From Blastococcus sp. TF02-09 (GTDB lineage: Bacteria; Actinomycetota; Actinomycetes; Mycobacteriales; Geodermatophilaceae): DNA of 57,589 nucleotides. The DNA is taken from positions 1 through 57,589 of the forward strand of contig NZ_QOHH01000016.1 in assembly GCF_003319105.1 (NCBI RefSeq). Reading direction: 5' to 3'. Of this stretch, positions 33,758 through 43,165 are shown one piece after another. The position numbers were made by a program, and so were the translations under genes. A model generated the notes under the pieces. It had not been told where the DNA came from. It saw only the letters and a list, made by a program, of their open reading frames with translations, and searched no databases. Each line of letters starts with the position of its first letter. Within the stretch, counting starts at the first letter, position 1.

Positions 33758-33763
33758 TAGGCT
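33758..33763 (+). promoter_or_regulatory. -10-like element of the leaderless tetR gene
   Basis: TAGGCT ends six bases before the GTG at 33770. Confidence 0.45.
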
Positions 33764-33769
33764 CGCCCG

Positions 33770-34423
33770 GTGACGTCCGATCCCGTGCCGCTGGGCACCG
33801 CGCGGCCTGCCCGGTCACGGTCCGCGCGCACCGCCGACAGCCGCATGCTGATCCTCGACGCCGCCGTCGACTGCCTGGTCGAGGAGGGCTACGCCGGCGC
33901 CTCCACCCTCGCCGTCCAGGCGCGGGCCGGCATCTCCCGCGGCCGGTTGCTGCACCACTTCCCCTCCCGCGCCGAGCTGCTGGTGGCCGCCTGCGACCAC
34001 CTGGTGACGACGCAGCTCGAGGAGGTGCGGCGGCGGTCGGTGGCGCTCATGGCCGACGGGCCCACCGGTCGCGAGCGGGTCGACCGCGCCATCGACCTCA
34101 TGTGGGCGACGTTCCAGGAACCGCCGTTCTGGGCCGCGACCGAGCTGTGGACCGCCGCCCGCACCGACCCGGCCCTGCGCGCGGCGCTCGGCAGCGGCGA
34201 GGGACGGCTGCGCGCGGCGATGGCCGCGGTCGGGGACGGGATCTGGGGCCCGGAGTTCGCCGCCTCCCCCGTCTACGCCGACCTCACCGAGCTGCTGTTC
34301 ACCAGCATGCGCGGGGTGGCGCTGGTCTACGCCTTCGAGCCCCGGCCGGCCGCCACCGATCCCCACCTCCCGCTGTGGAAGCGGCTGGCCGCCCGGCTGC
34401 TGGGGCTCGACGGCGACGCTTGA
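33770..34423 (+). CDS. TetR-family transcriptional regulator
   Basis: The 217-residue repressor has an N-terminal HTH: MLILDAAVDCLVEEGYAGAST and VQARAGISRGRLLHHFPSRAELL (about 26-75). The C-terminal helical ligand domain has aromatic-rich helices (LMWATFQEPPFWAATELW). The GTG start is directly preceded by TAGGCT. It lies 61 bp before an acyl-CoA synthetase gene, whose leader holds an inverted repeat, so control of fatty-acid activation is plausible. Confidence 0.9.
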   Translation: MTSDPVPLGTARPARSRSARTADSRMLILDAAVDCLVEEGYAGASTLAVQARAGISRGRLLHHFPSRAELLVAACDHLVTTQLEEVRRRSVALMADGPTGRERVDRAIDLMWATFQEPPFWAATELWTAARTDPALRAALGSGEGRLRAAMAAVGDGIWGPEFAASPVYADLTELLFTSMRGVALVYAFEPRPAATDPHLPLWKRLAARLLGLDGDA

Positions 34424-34447
34424 CCCCCTGACCGGGCCCGGCCAGCA

Positions 34448-34459
34448 TGACGCACGTCA
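34448..34459. promoter_or_regulatory. Candidate operator TGACG-CA-CGTCA
   Basis: A 5-bp inverted repeat with two-base spacer lies 25 bp before the acyl-CoA synthetase start and just after the tetR gene. A perfect version, TGACGCGCGTCA, lies before the F420-type reductase gene at 45312-45323. Whether TetR binds here is not known. Confidence 0.3.
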
Positions 34460-34484
34460 CAGCCCCCACCGTCGAGGAGCTCCC

Positions 34485-36056
34485 GTGACCGTCGAGATCC
34501 CCGCCCTGCGGGGCCGGGGCATGACCCTGGCCGACCAGCTCGCCCGGCACGCCCGGAAGACACCCGACGAGACCGCGCTCCGCTTCGAGGGGGCCGGACG
34601 CAGCTACGGCGAGCTCGACGAGCGGGTGACCCGGCTGGCCCGCGCCCTGCAGCAGCGGGGCGTCGGCACCGGCGACCGGGTCGCCGTCCTGGCGCTCAAC
34701 GGCATGGAGACCTGGGAGACCTACCTCGCCGGCGCACGGCTGGGCGCGATCGTCGTCCCGGTCAACTTCCGGCTCGTGGCCGACGAGGTCGCCTACGTGC
34801 TCACCGACTCCAGCTCCGTCGCCCTCGTCGTCGACACCGCGCTCGCCGAGGTCGCCGCCAAGGCGCGCGCGCAGGCACCGGCGGTGACGACGACGCTGGT
34901 GATCGGGGACGACTACGAGGAGGCGCTGGCCGCGGCAGGCGCGGAGCCCCTCGAGGTGGACGTAGACGAGGACGAGCCGGCGTTCCTCATGTACACCTCC
35001 GGGACCACCGGCCGCCCCAAGGGCGCGGTGCTCACCCACCGCAACCTGCTCATGCACGCGTTCAGCCAGATCACCACCCTCGGCTGGGATCCCGCCGACC
35101 GGGTGGCGGTCCCCGGCGCACCCCTCTTCCACATCGCCGGCCTGGCCGGGGGCATGCCGCCGCTGCTGCTGGGCGGCACCCACGTGATCATCCGGTCCGG
35201 CGCCTTCGACCCGGTCGAGACGCTGGACCTGATGGAGCGCGAGCAGGTCTCGAGCATCTTCCTGGTGCCGGCCATGTGGGCGGCCGTCCTCGCCGTCCCG
35301 GGGATCGCCGACCGCGACCTCTCGCACCTGCGCCGCGTCTCCTGGGGAGCCGCCCCGGCGTCCACCACCCTGCTCCGCGCGCTCATCGACGCCTTCCCGC
35401 AGGCCGAGGTGGTCACCGCCTTCGGGCAGACCGAGTGCAGCCCGGTCACCTGCCTGCTGCGCGGCGAGGACTCGCTGCGCAAGATCGGCTCGGTCGGCAC
35501 GCCGATCCTCAACGTCGAGGTGCGGGTGGTGGACGACGCGATGGACGACGTGCCGCAGGGCGAGGTGGGCGAGATCGTCTACCGCAGCCCGATGGTCATG
35601 AAGGAGTACTGGAACAAACCGGAGGCCACCGCGGAGGCGTTCGCCGGCGGCTGGTTCCACTCCGGGGACCTGGTGCGCCAGGACGAGGACGGCTACTTCT
35701 ACGTCGTCGACCGCAAGAAGGACATGATCATCTCGGGCGGGGAGAACATCTACTGCGCCGAGGTCGAGGACGTGCTCGCGGCGTACCCCAAGGTCGGCGA
35801 GGTGGCGCTGATCGGGGTGCCCGACACGCGGTACGGCGAGGCGCCGCTGGCGGTGATCGCCCCGCGCGACCCCGACGACCCGCCCACGTCCGAGGAGCTC
35901 GCCGGGTGGTGCCGGGACAAGCTTGCCCGCTACAAGAACCCGCGGGAGTACTCCGTCGTCGCCGCCCTGCCCCGCAACCCCAGCGGCAAGGTGCTCAAGA
36001 CGGCGCTGCGCCAGGAGCACTCGGCCGGCTCGCTGGTGGCCGACCCGGTGGTCTAA
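34485..36056 (+). CDS. Acyl-CoA synthetase (AMP-forming, FadD type)
   Basis: The 523-residue ANL-superfamily ligase has the P-loop YTSGTTGRPKGAVLTHRN (about 167-184), AFGQTECSP, GWFHSGDLV with the adenylate-binding Asp, and the catalytic Lys region NPSGKVLKTAL near the end. It activates a fatty or other organic acid to its CoA thioester. GTG start. The stop overlaps that of the convergent patatin gene by four bases. It follows a TetR gene. Confidence 0.92.
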   Translation: MTVEIPALRGRGMTLADQLARHARKTPDETALRFEGAGRSYGELDERVTRLARALQQRGVGTGDRVAVLALNGMETWETYLAGARLGAIVVPVNFRLVADEVAYVLTDSSSVALVVDTALAEVAAKARAQAPAVTTTLVIGDDYEEALAAAGAEPLEVDVDEDEPAFLMYTSGTTGRPKGAVLTHRNLLMHAFSQITTLGWDPADRVAVPGAPLFHIAGLAGGMPPLLLGGTHVIIRSGAFDPVETLDLMEREQVSSIFLVPAMWAAVLAVPGIADRDLSHLRRVSWGAAPASTTLLRALIDAFPQAEVVTAFGQTECSPVTCLLRGEDSLRKIGSVGTPILNVEVRVVDDAMDDVPQGEVGEIVYRSPMVMKEYWNKPEATAEAFAGGWFHSGDLVRQDEDGYFYVVDRKKDMIISGGENIYCAEVEDVLAAYPKVGEVALIGVPDTRYGEAPLAVIAPRDPDDPPTSEELAGWCRDKLARYKNPREYSVVAALPRNPSGKVLKTALRQEHSAGSLVADPVV

Positions 36057-36907
36057 CCCGTCCAGGCGTCGGCGACCTGCGCAGCCACCTCGGCCGCCTG
36101 CGCACGCCCGGCCCGCGCCGCGGGCGCCCGGGCCGCGGGGTCGAGCACGTTCTTGCCGATGGCCCTGCGCGCCCCCTCGTCGGGAGTGACGACGGCGACG
36201 CGCGCCGAGACCATGCCGGTCACCTGCGCGTCGACGCTGGCGATCGGGCCGACCCCGCGCGGGATCGGGGCGAGCACGACCAGCCGGTCGTAGCCCTGGG
36301 CCAGGTCGGCGTTGGCCGCCGAGCGCATCCCGCCGTCGACGTAGCGCCGGTCGCCGATCGTGACCGGCGGGTAGACGCCGGGGACGGCGCAGCTGGCGGC
36401 GACCGCCTGCAGCAGCGGGACGCCGGAGGTGCGGTCGAAGGCGCGGAACTCGCCGGTCTCCGCGTCGACGGCGGTGATGACCAGCTCCCGGTCGGGCCAG
36501 TCGCTGCCGACCAGCCGGGAGCCGATCACGTCCAGCCGCTCCTGCTCGGTCGGGGTCAGCCCGGCCTTCTCGGCGGCGAGCGCGACCGAGCCGACCCGGC
36601 GGCGGAACTCCTCGTCGCGGCCGCGGCTGACCAGCATCGCCCAGGCGTAGCGCGCCAGGTTCGACCGCGACATCCGCGCCACCTTCTCCTGCGCGGGCGG
36701 CTCCAGCTGCCGGGCGAACATCGCCTCCAGGTCCGCTCCGGCGGTCACCTGGGCGCCGACGACCGACCCCGCGGACGTGCCCACGACCAGGTCGGCCGAG
36801 GTCAGGTCGACGCCCGCGTCGGCGAGGCCGGCCAGCACGCCGATCTCCCAGGCGATGCCGGTGATGCCGCCGCCGCCGAGGACGAGGGCCGTGCGCTGGT
36901 CGCTCAT
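36053..36907 (-). CDS. Patatin-like phospholipase
   Basis: The 284-residue serine lipase has the oxyanion loop LGGGGITGIAWEIGVL near residue 10, the nucleophile elbow VGTSAGSVVG (GTSAG) near 42 and the Asp of the dyad in YVDGGMRSAANADLA near 190. There is no signal peptide. It likely releases fatty acids from phospholipids or neutral lipids for the two acyl-CoA synthetases encoded on both sides. The ATG at 36907 is chosen for its GGGGGG upstream. Confidence 0.9.
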   Translation of the reverse strand: MSDQRTALVLGGGGITGIAWEIGVLAGLADAGVDLTSADLVVGTSAGSVVGAQVTAGADLEAMFARQLEPPAQEKVARMSRSNLARYAWAMLVSRGRDEEFRRRVGSVALAAEKAGLTPTEQERLDVIGSRLVGSDWPDRELVITAVDAETGEFRAFDRTSGVPLLQAVAASCAVPGVYPPVTIGDRRYVDGGMRSAANADLAQGYDRLVVLAPIPRGVGPIASVDAQVTGMVSARVAVVTPDEGARRAIGKNVLDPAARAPAARAGRAQAAEVAAQVADAWTG

Positions 36908-37002
36908 GCCCCCCATGGTCACAGACCCTCGACACCCGATGTGGTCTGGGCCACGCTGGCGTGGATGATCCGACGGACGGACTCCTCGACGAAGGGACGC
37001 GC

Positions 37003-38742
37003 ATGACCGCCACGCAGCCGGCTCCGGACACCACGACGAGGAGTTGGCCCCCGGGTCTGCCGCGGTCGCTGGAGTACCCCGAGGTGCCGGTCGGGTCGAT
37101 CCTGCGTGCCGCCGTCCGGCGCTGGGGCGACCGGGCCGCGTTCGTCCAGCACGACCTCCCGCTGACCTACGCCGAGCTGGGAGCCCGCGCGCACGCCGTC
37201 GCCGGCTGGCTGGCCGACCAGGGCATCGGGCGCGGCGACGTCGTCGCGCTGCACATCCCCAACTGCCGCCAGTACCCCGCGCTCTACTTCGGGATCATGC
37301 TGTCGGGCGCGACCTTCTCCCCCACCAACCCGCTGCTCCCGGCCGCCGACCTCGCCGCGCAGCTGACCGACGCCGGTGCCACCGCGCTGATCACCTGGGA
37401 CCAGGTGCTGCCGATGGTGCGCCCGGCGCTAGCCGCCACCCCCGTGCGGACGGTGATCGTCACCGGTGAGGCGCACTCGCACGACGTCGCCGCCCGCCTG
37501 GACCTGGCCGACGGCGACGTCGACGCCGCCGACCTGCTGACCGGTGACCCGACCGACCGGCGGCTCGACGCCGGCGTCGACGTGGACGCGGACCTGGCCC
37601 ACCTCGCCTACACCGGCGGCACGACCGGGGTGAGCAAGGGCGTGGAGCTCCCGCACAGCAACGTGATCACCAACGTGCTGCAGTCGGTGTGCTGGAGCAA
37701 CGGCGCGGTGCCCGAGCTGGACGAGCACGGCGACGTCACCGCCCGGCAGGTGGCCGGCACCGACGAGTACCCGACGCCCATGGGCACCGCCCGGATCATC
37801 AACCTCACGCCCTGGTTCCACGCGATGGGCGCCGTCGGCTTCCTCAACGGCATGGTCATGAGCGGGACGACGGTGATCATCCACCCCCGCTTCGACCCGG
37901 CGGCGTACGTCGAGGACATGGCCCGCTACGACGTGACCTCCATCGGGGGCGCGCCGCCGATCTTCGTGGCGCTCCTCCAGGTGCCGGCGTTCGTCCAGGG
38001 CGACTGGTCGGGCGTGCGCGGGGTGTCCAGCGGCGCCGCGCCGCTCCCGGTACCGCTCATCCAGCGGCTCCAGGCGCTCCTGCCCAACGCCACGATCGGC
38101 GAGGGCTACGGCCTGACCGAGGTCACGATGATGGCGACGGGCAACCCCTCGTTCCGGTCAGGCACCCGCAAGCCCGGCACGGTCGGCGTCCCCGTCTTCG
38201 ACACCGAGGTCAGCATCCGGTCGCTGGAGGACGGCGCCGAGATGCCGCAGGGCGAGCGGGGCGAGGTCTGCATCCGCGGCCCGCAGGTGATGCGCGGGTA
38301 CGCGCACCGCCCCGAGGCCACCGCGGAGTCGATCGACGCCGACGGCTGGTTCCACACCGGGGACGTCGGGATCCTCGACGAGGACGGCTACCTGTCCATC
38401 GTCGACCGGACCAAGGACATGCTGCTCTACAAGGGCTACAACGTCTTCCCGCGCGAGCTCGAGGAGATCCTCTTCGGCACGCCCGGCGTCGCGGGCGCCG
38501 CGGTCGTCGGCCGCCCCGACGAGGAGGCCGGCGAGCTGCCGGTCGCCTACGTCGTCCGCAAGGCCGACGACGCCGGCGCCGCGCTCACCCGGGAGTCGGT
38601 ACTGAAGGCCGTCAACGACAAGGTGACGCACTACAAGCGGCTCCGCGACGTGGTGTTCATCGACGCCATCCCGGTCTCGGCCGCCGGCAAGGTGCTCAAG
38701 CGCGAGCTCGCCGCGCTGGAGCGGGAGAAGGTCGGCGGCTGA
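37003..38742 (+). CDS. Long-chain fatty-acid-CoA ligase
   Basis: The 579-residue ANL ligase has YTGGTTGVSKGVELPHSN around residues 204-221, EGYGLTEVTMM, GWFHTGDVGILDEDGY, and the C-terminal Lys in SAAGKVLKRELA. It is longer than the neighbouring ligase and resembles long-chain FadD enzymes. GAAGGGA five bases before the ATG at 37003 decides the start. It is divergent from the patatin gene. Confidence 0.92.
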   Translation: MTATQPAPDTTTRSWPPGLPRSLEYPEVPVGSILRAAVRRWGDRAAFVQHDLPLTYAELGARAHAVAGWLADQGIGRGDVVALHIPNCRQYPALYFGIMLSGATFSPTNPLLPAADLAAQLTDAGATALITWDQVLPMVRPALAATPVRTVIVTGEAHSHDVAARLDLADGDVDAADLLTGDPTDRRLDAGVDVDADLAHLAYTGGTTGVSKGVELPHSNVITNVLQSVCWSNGAVPELDEHGDVTARQVAGTDEYPTPMGTARIINLTPWFHAMGAVGFLNGMVMSGTTVIIHPRFDPAAYVEDMARYDVTSIGGAPPIFVALLQVPAFVQGDWSGVRGVSSGAAPLPVPLIQRLQALLPNATIGEGYGLTEVTMMATGNPSFRSGTRKPGTVGVPVFDTEVSIRSLEDGAEMPQGERGEVCIRGPQVMRGYAHRPEATAESIDADGWFHTGDVGILDEDGYLSIVDRTKDMLLYKGYNVFPRELEEILFGTPGVAGAAVVGRPDEEAGELPVAYVVRKADDAGAALTRESVLKAVNDKVTHYKRLRDVVFIDAIPVSAAGKVLKRELAALEREKVGG

Positions 38743-38758
38743 CGCCTGCGCTGCCCGG

Positions 38759-38809
38759 CCCTCCTGCAGGGACCCGCCGCGAGCCTGCGAGTGGTGGGGG
38801 GCAGGAGGG
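38759..38809 (+). terminator. Hairpin after the acyl-CoA ligase gene
   Basis: CCCTCCTGC (38759-38767) pairs with GCAGGAGGG (38801-38809) around a 33-base loop, shortly after the ligase stop and before the channel gene promoter. Confidence 0.5.
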
Positions 38810-38818
38810 TCCTTCATC

Positions 38819-38824
38819 TACTGT
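38819..38824 (+). promoter_or_regulatory. -10-like element of the leaderless channel gene
   Basis: TACTGT ends seven bases before the GTG at 38832. Confidence 0.4.
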
Positions 38825-38831
38825 CCGCGGC

Positions 38832-39857
38832 GTGGACACCGAGTGGGAAGGCGCCGACACCGAGCACGCCGGCGTCCGGATCGCGCACGAGGAGGTCTCC
38901 CCCGTCCGGCAGGTGCTGCGCCGGGTGTGGATCGCCGCCATCGTCCTGGTGGTCGTGGTCCTGATCGTCTGGCTGGACCGGGACGCCTACCGGGACGGCG
39001 ACGAGGTGGGCATCTCGCTGCTCGACGCGACGTACTACGCGACCGTCACCCTCTCCACCACGGGCTACGGGGACATCACCCCGATCACGCCCGAGGCCCG
39101 GCTCATCAACATCGTGCTGATCACGCCCCTGCGGATCATGTTCCTGATCGTCCTCATCGGGACGACCCTCGAGGCGCTGACCGCGCGCTCGCGGGAGGAG
39201 TTCCGCATCCGACGCTGGAGGTCCCGCGTGCGCCAGCACGTCATCGTCTGCGGCTACGGCACCAAGGGCCGCAGCGCCATCCGCTCGCTCATCGCCAACG
39301 GCACGCCGGCGGACAAGATCGTCGTCGTCGACCCGGAGCCGCGGGCCATCGACGAGGCCAACTCCCTCGGCCTGACCGGCATCATCGGCGACGCCGGCCG
39401 CACCGAGGTGCTCCGCCGGGCATCGGTGGAGCGGGCCCGGGCGGTGATCGTGGCGGCCAACCGGGACGACGCCGCCGTCCTCATCACCCTGACCGTCCGG
39501 CAGCTCAACCACAGCGTGCCGATCACCACCAGCGTCCGGGAGGAGGAGAACGCCAACCTCCTCCGCCAGTCCGGCGCCGACACCGTGATCACCACCTCGG
39601 CCACCTCCGGGCGGCTGCTCGGCCTGTCCACCGACTCGCCCCGGGTCGTGGCCGTGGTCGAGGACCTGGTCACCGGCGGGCAGGGCCTGGACCTGCACCA
39701 GCGCACGGCCAGCGCCAGCGAGGTGGGGCTGGGCCCGCGCGACCTGCGCGACATCGTCCTGTCGGTGACCCGCGGCGGGCGCACGCTCCGCTTCGACGAC
39801 CCGCTGATCGGCACCCTGCAGCCCGAGGACGTCCTCGTCGTCGTGCGATCACATTGA
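38832..39857 (+). CDS. Potassium channel with RCK (TrkA-N) domain
   Basis: The 341-residue protein has a membrane helix (about 35-52), a pore loop with selectivity filter TTGYGD near residue 76, a second helix (about 92-112), then a TrkA-N domain starting HVIVCGYGTKGRSAIRSL near 136 and a TrkA-C-like end. This is a two-helix MthK/GsuK-type K+ channel gated by nucleotide or calcium. GTG start placed by the -10 spacing. Confidence 0.92.
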   Translation: MDTEWEGADTEHAGVRIAHEEVSPVRQVLRRVWIAAIVLVVVVLIVWLDRDAYRDGDEVGISLLDATYYATVTLSTTGYGDITPITPEARLINIVLITPLRIMFLIVLIGTTLEALTARSREEFRIRRWRSRVRQHVIVCGYGTKGRSAIRSLIANGTPADKIVVVDPEPRAIDEANSLGLTGIIGDAGRTEVLRRASVERARAVIVAANRDDAAVLITLTVRQLNHSVPITTSVREEENANLLRQSGADTVITTSATSGRLLGLSTDSPRVVAVVEDLVTGGQGLDLHQRTASASEVGLGPRDLRDIVLSVTRGGRTLRFDDPLIGTLQPEDVLVVVRSH

Positions 39858-39928
39858 CGTCCTCCGGACGTCGACCGCGGCCACGTGCCATTCCCCGGCT
39901 GCGCTGAGCACCACCGCCACCTTCTCGC

Positions 39929-40006
39929 GGACCCTCCGGGCCCACTCGTCGGCGGCCCTCGCAGGGCGGCTCCGAGCGTTCGATCGTGGACCCTCCGGGC
40001 CCACTC
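39929..40006. repeat. Pair of 19-bp direct repeats in a convergent intergenic region
   Basis: GGACCCTCCGGGCCCACTC occurs at 39929-39947 and 39988-40006. The spacer is 40 bp. The repeats contain the internal palindrome GGGCCC and lie just before the cyclase stop codon, so they may be part of a terminator or a chance duplication. Confidence 0.6.
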
Positions 40007-40018
40007 CTCGCGCTCAGC

Positions 40019-41539
40019 TCACGCTCTCACGCAGGTGCGGGTCTCCTCGTCGCGGCCGCGGAGGGTGACCGTCCGGTCGGGACGCCAGTGCGCGCGCTCG
40101 TCCGGGGCGGCACCCCGCACCGTCACCTCGCTCGCCACGGCCCGGCCGGCGTGGTTCTTCGCGAGCTCGGTGAGCCGCGCCGCCTCGTTGACCGGGTCGC
40201 CGATCACCGTGTACTCCAGCCGGCTGGCCGCGCCCACCTGGCCGGCCCACACCGGACCGCAGGCCACGCCGACGCCGACGTCGACCTCGCCCGCCTCGGC
40301 GACGGCGGCGCAGATGCGGCGGGCCGCCCGCAGCGCCGCGCCCGCCGGGTCCGGGTGGTCGGTGGGGGCGCCGAAGACGCACAGCGCGGCGTCGCCCTCG
40401 AACTTGTTCACCAGCCCGCCCTCGGCCTCCACCGTGTCGACGACGACCGCGAAGAACCGGTTGAGCAGCCCGACCATCTCCTCGGGCCCGGTGCGGCGGA
40501 CCAGCGAGGTGGACCCGGCGATGTCGACGAACAGCGCGGCGACCGTGCGCTGCTCGCCGCCCAGGCTCACCCCGGTGCGCAGCGCCTGCTGGGCCACCGT
40601 CGTCCCGACGTGCCGGCCGAACAGGTCGCGCAGCCGCTCCCGCTCGGCGAGGCCCGCCGCCATGGTGTTGACGCCCTCCTGCAGCAGCCCGATCTCGCCG
40701 GCGTCGTCCACCAGCACGTCGACGTCGTAGTCGCCCCGGCCCACCCGCTGCACTGCGCGGCGCAGTTGGCGGAGCGGCTGACCGACCGCGCGGGCGGTGA
40801 GCAGGGTGGCCAGCCCACCCACGAGCAGCGCGACGACGACGAGGAAGACCACGGCGGTCTCGCCCGGGCCACCGGGGTTGCTGGGGTCGAGGAACAGCAG
40901 CACGACGCCGAGCAGCGGGACCCCGCTGGTCAGCGCCCAGGTGAGCAGCAGGCGCGGGCGCACACCGAGGACCAGCGCACCGACCGGCGGGTGCGCCGCC
41001 AGGGCGCGCGCGGTGACCGCCCGCGCGGCGCGGGCGGTGAGCAGGTAGGTGACACCCGCGGTGACGACGCCGCCGAGCGTCACCGCGACGCCCACCCGGA
41101 GCCCCACCAGCGGTTCGGGGAAGACGACCGCGGACACCGCGGCGGTGAGCACCGCACCGACGAACCAGATCGAGGCCGCGATGAGGGCGCTGTCCAGCGG
41201 CAACCGGAGCGCCTGGGCGGCCTCGGTGCCGGTGGGCTCACGGCGGTCGGTCAGCCAGCGGGTGGTCGCCCGCTGGCGGCGCAGGCCGGCCACGGTCCCG
41301 ATCGGGAAGGCGAGCACGAGGTAGGCGGCGGCGGTCCAGAGCACCTCGGTGCGGCCGCTGCGACCGCTGCCGTCGTCGACACCCACGAGCAGCAGGACGA
41401 CGGTCCCGACGCCGACCGCGTTGGCGACGATCACCAGCAGGACGATGAAGGGGACGGCGGACCGGCCGCTGGGCGCCCACTCCGCCCACGCTCCGTCGCG
41501 GGCGACCGTCGCCGGCCGGCTGACGTCCTCCGTGGTCAT
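40019..41539 (-). CDS. Membrane class III adenylate/guanylate cyclase
   Basis: The 506-residue protein has about six membrane helices (about 28-285), a HAMP segment (ARAVGQPLRQLRRAVQRVGRG) and a C-terminal catalytic domain. The catalytic domain shows the metal Asp in FVDIAGSTSL, VNKFEGDAALCVFGAP (purine Lys and second metal Asp), and GDPVNEAARL (transition-state Asn, with Arg nearby). All key residues appear present, so it should make cAMP. A CRP-type site candidate occurs at 4575. Confidence 0.92.
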   Translation of the reverse strand: MTTEDVSRPATVARDGAWAEWAPSGRSAVPFIVLLVIVANAVGVGTVVLLLVGVDDGSGRSGRTEVLWTAAAYLVLAFPIGTVAGLRRQRATTRWLTDRREPTGTEAAQALRLPLDSALIAASIWFVGAVLTAAVSAVVFPEPLVGLRVGVAVTLGGVVTAGVTYLLTARAARAVTARALAAHPPVGALVLGVRPRLLLTWALTSGVPLLGVVLLFLDPSNPGGPGETAVVFLVVVALLVGGLATLLTARAVGQPLRQLRRAVQRVGRGDYDVDVLVDDAGEIGLLQEGVNTMAAGLAERERLRDLFGRHVGTTVAQQALRTGVSLGGEQRTVAALFVDIAGSTSLVRRTGPEEMVGLLNRFFAVVVDTVEAEGGLVNKFEGDAALCVFGAPTDHPDPAGAALRAARRICAAVAEAGEVDVGVGVACGPVWAGQVGAASRLEYTVIGDPVNEAARLTELAKNHAGRAVASEVTVRGAAPDERAHWRPDRTVTLRGRDEETRTCVRA

Positions 41540-41646
41540 GACCGGCGCAACGCGACCCGGCGGGCGCCGGTTCCTGGGATTCCCCCGATCGTGATCACCC
41601 GGCCATGATGTCCCACGGCACGCGGGCGACGACGAGGAGACCTCCG

Positions 41647-43140
41647 GTGGACCAGCACGAGTACCTGCGGCACGACGGCCTGGCGCTGGGCGGGCTCGTC
41701 GCACGCGGTGAGGTGACGCCCGCGGAGCTGCTCGCCGCCGCGCGGACGTGGGCCCGGGAGGTGAACCCGGCGATCAACGCCGTCTGCACCTGGCTGGACG
41801 ACCTGGCCGACGAGCGGGCCGCCCAGCCGCTGTCCGGCCCCTTCGCGGGGGTGCCGTTCCTGCTCAAGGACCTGCACCAGCACCTGGCCGGCGCGCCGAC
41901 GTCGGACGGCTGCCGCGCCCTGGCCGGGCGGAGGGCCGAGCGCACCAGCACGGTCGTGCAGCGGTGGCTGGACGCCGGGGTGGTCGTGTTCGGCAAGACC
42001 AGCACCCCGGAGTTCGGGTCCAAGGGCATCACCGAGCCCACGCTCTTCGGGCCGACGCGCAACCCGTGGGACCTGGAGCGGACCCCGGGCGGCTCCTCCG
42101 GCGGCTCGGCGGCCGCGGTGGCCGCCGGGATCCTGCCGGTCGCCGCGGCCAGCGACGGCGGCGGCTCGATCCGCATCCCCGCGGCCTGCACCGGGCTGGT
42201 GGGGCTCAAGGCCGGGCGCGGGCTGGTCCCGTTCGGCCCGGACGAGAGCGAGCCGCTCAACGGGCTGGCGACCAACGGGGTGGTCTCCCGGACGGTCCGG
42301 GACACCGCCGCGATGCTGGACGTGCTCGCCGGACCCGACGCCATGAGCCCGTTCGCCCCCGCCCTGCCCGGGCGGCCGCTGCTGGACCGGCTGGACGAGG
42401 CGCCGGGCCGGCTGCGGATCGGCGTCACCACCGAGTGCGCGCTGCGCGACCGGCCACACCCGGAGGCCGTGTGCGCCGTCGAGCACGCGGCCGCGCTGCT
42501 CACCGAGCTGGGGCACGAGGTGGAGGAGGTCGCCCCGCCGCACGACGACCGGCAGCTGGGCCGGGACTTCCTCACCATCTGGTTCGTCCACCAGGCCAAC
42601 GAGGTCGCCCGGATCAAGCGGGAGACCGGCGCCGGGGACGACGGCTTCGAGGTCGACACCCGGATCATGGCGGCGCTCGGCCGGTCCTACAGCGCCGTGG
42701 AGCTGCAGGCGGCCGACGAGCGGCGGCGGCTCTACATCGCCGCGCTGGCCGACTTCCACTCCCGGTACGACCTGCTGCTGACGCCGACGCTGGGCGAGCC
42801 GCCGATCCGGGTCGGCTCGCTGGACACCCCCGCGCACCTGCAGCGGATCAGCGAGGTGCTGCTGCGCACCCGCACCACCGCGGTGCTGCGGCGGATCGGC
42901 ATCGTCGACCAGCTGGTGGAGGCCAACCTCGGCTGGGTGCCCTACACCCAGCTGGCCAACATCACCGGACGGCCGGCGATCAGCCTGCCGCTGTACCGCA
43001 CACCCGACGACCTGCCGCTGGGCGTCCAGTTCGTCGGCCGGCTGGGCAGCGAGGAGCTGCTGCTGCGCCTGGCCCGCCAGCTGGAGGTCGCCGCCCCCTG
43101 GGCCGAGCACCTGCCGCGGATGGTGGGCGCGGTGGTCTGA
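41647..43140 (+). CDS. Amidase (amidase-signature family)
   Basis: The 497-residue protein has the catalytic Lys in FLLKDLHQHLAG near residue 77, the signature GGSSGGSAAAVAAG (about 150-163) and the nucleophile Ser in SDGGGSIRIPAACTG near 172. This gives a complete Ser-cisSer-Lys triad. It hydrolyses an amide or acts like fatty-acid amide hydrolases; the substrate is unknown. GTG 41647 follows GAGGAG, and the 14 upstream codons are not family-like. Confidence 0.9.
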   Translation: MDQHEYLRHDGLALGGLVARGEVTPAELLAAARTWAREVNPAINAVCTWLDDLADERAAQPLSGPFAGVPFLLKDLHQHLAGAPTSDGCRALAGRRAERTSTVVQRWLDAGVVVFGKTSTPEFGSKGITEPTLFGPTRNPWDLERTPGGSSGGSAAAVAAGILPVAAASDGGGSIRIPAACTGLVGLKAGRGLVPFGPDESEPLNGLATNGVVSRTVRDTAAMLDVLAGPDAMSPFAPALPGRPLLDRLDEAPGRLRIGVTTECALRDRPHPEAVCAVEHAAALLTELGHEVEEVAPPHDDRQLGRDFLTIWFVHQANEVARIKRETGAGDDGFEVDTRIMAALGRSYSAVELQAADERRRLYIAALADFHSRYDLLLTPTLGEPPIRVGSLDTPAHLQRISEVLLRTRTTAVLRRIGIVDQLVEANLGWVPYTQLANITGRPAISLPLYRTPDDLPLGVQFVGRLGSEELLLRLARQLEVAAPWAEHLPRMVGAVV

Positions 43141-43165
43141 GGGCCGGACGGGTCGCGCCGCGCCC

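Noticed and set aside
39929..40006. An insertion-sequence footprint or attachment site
   Set aside because: Only a single pair of 19-bp direct repeats with no transposase or integrase remnant between them. It is kept as a simple repeat.
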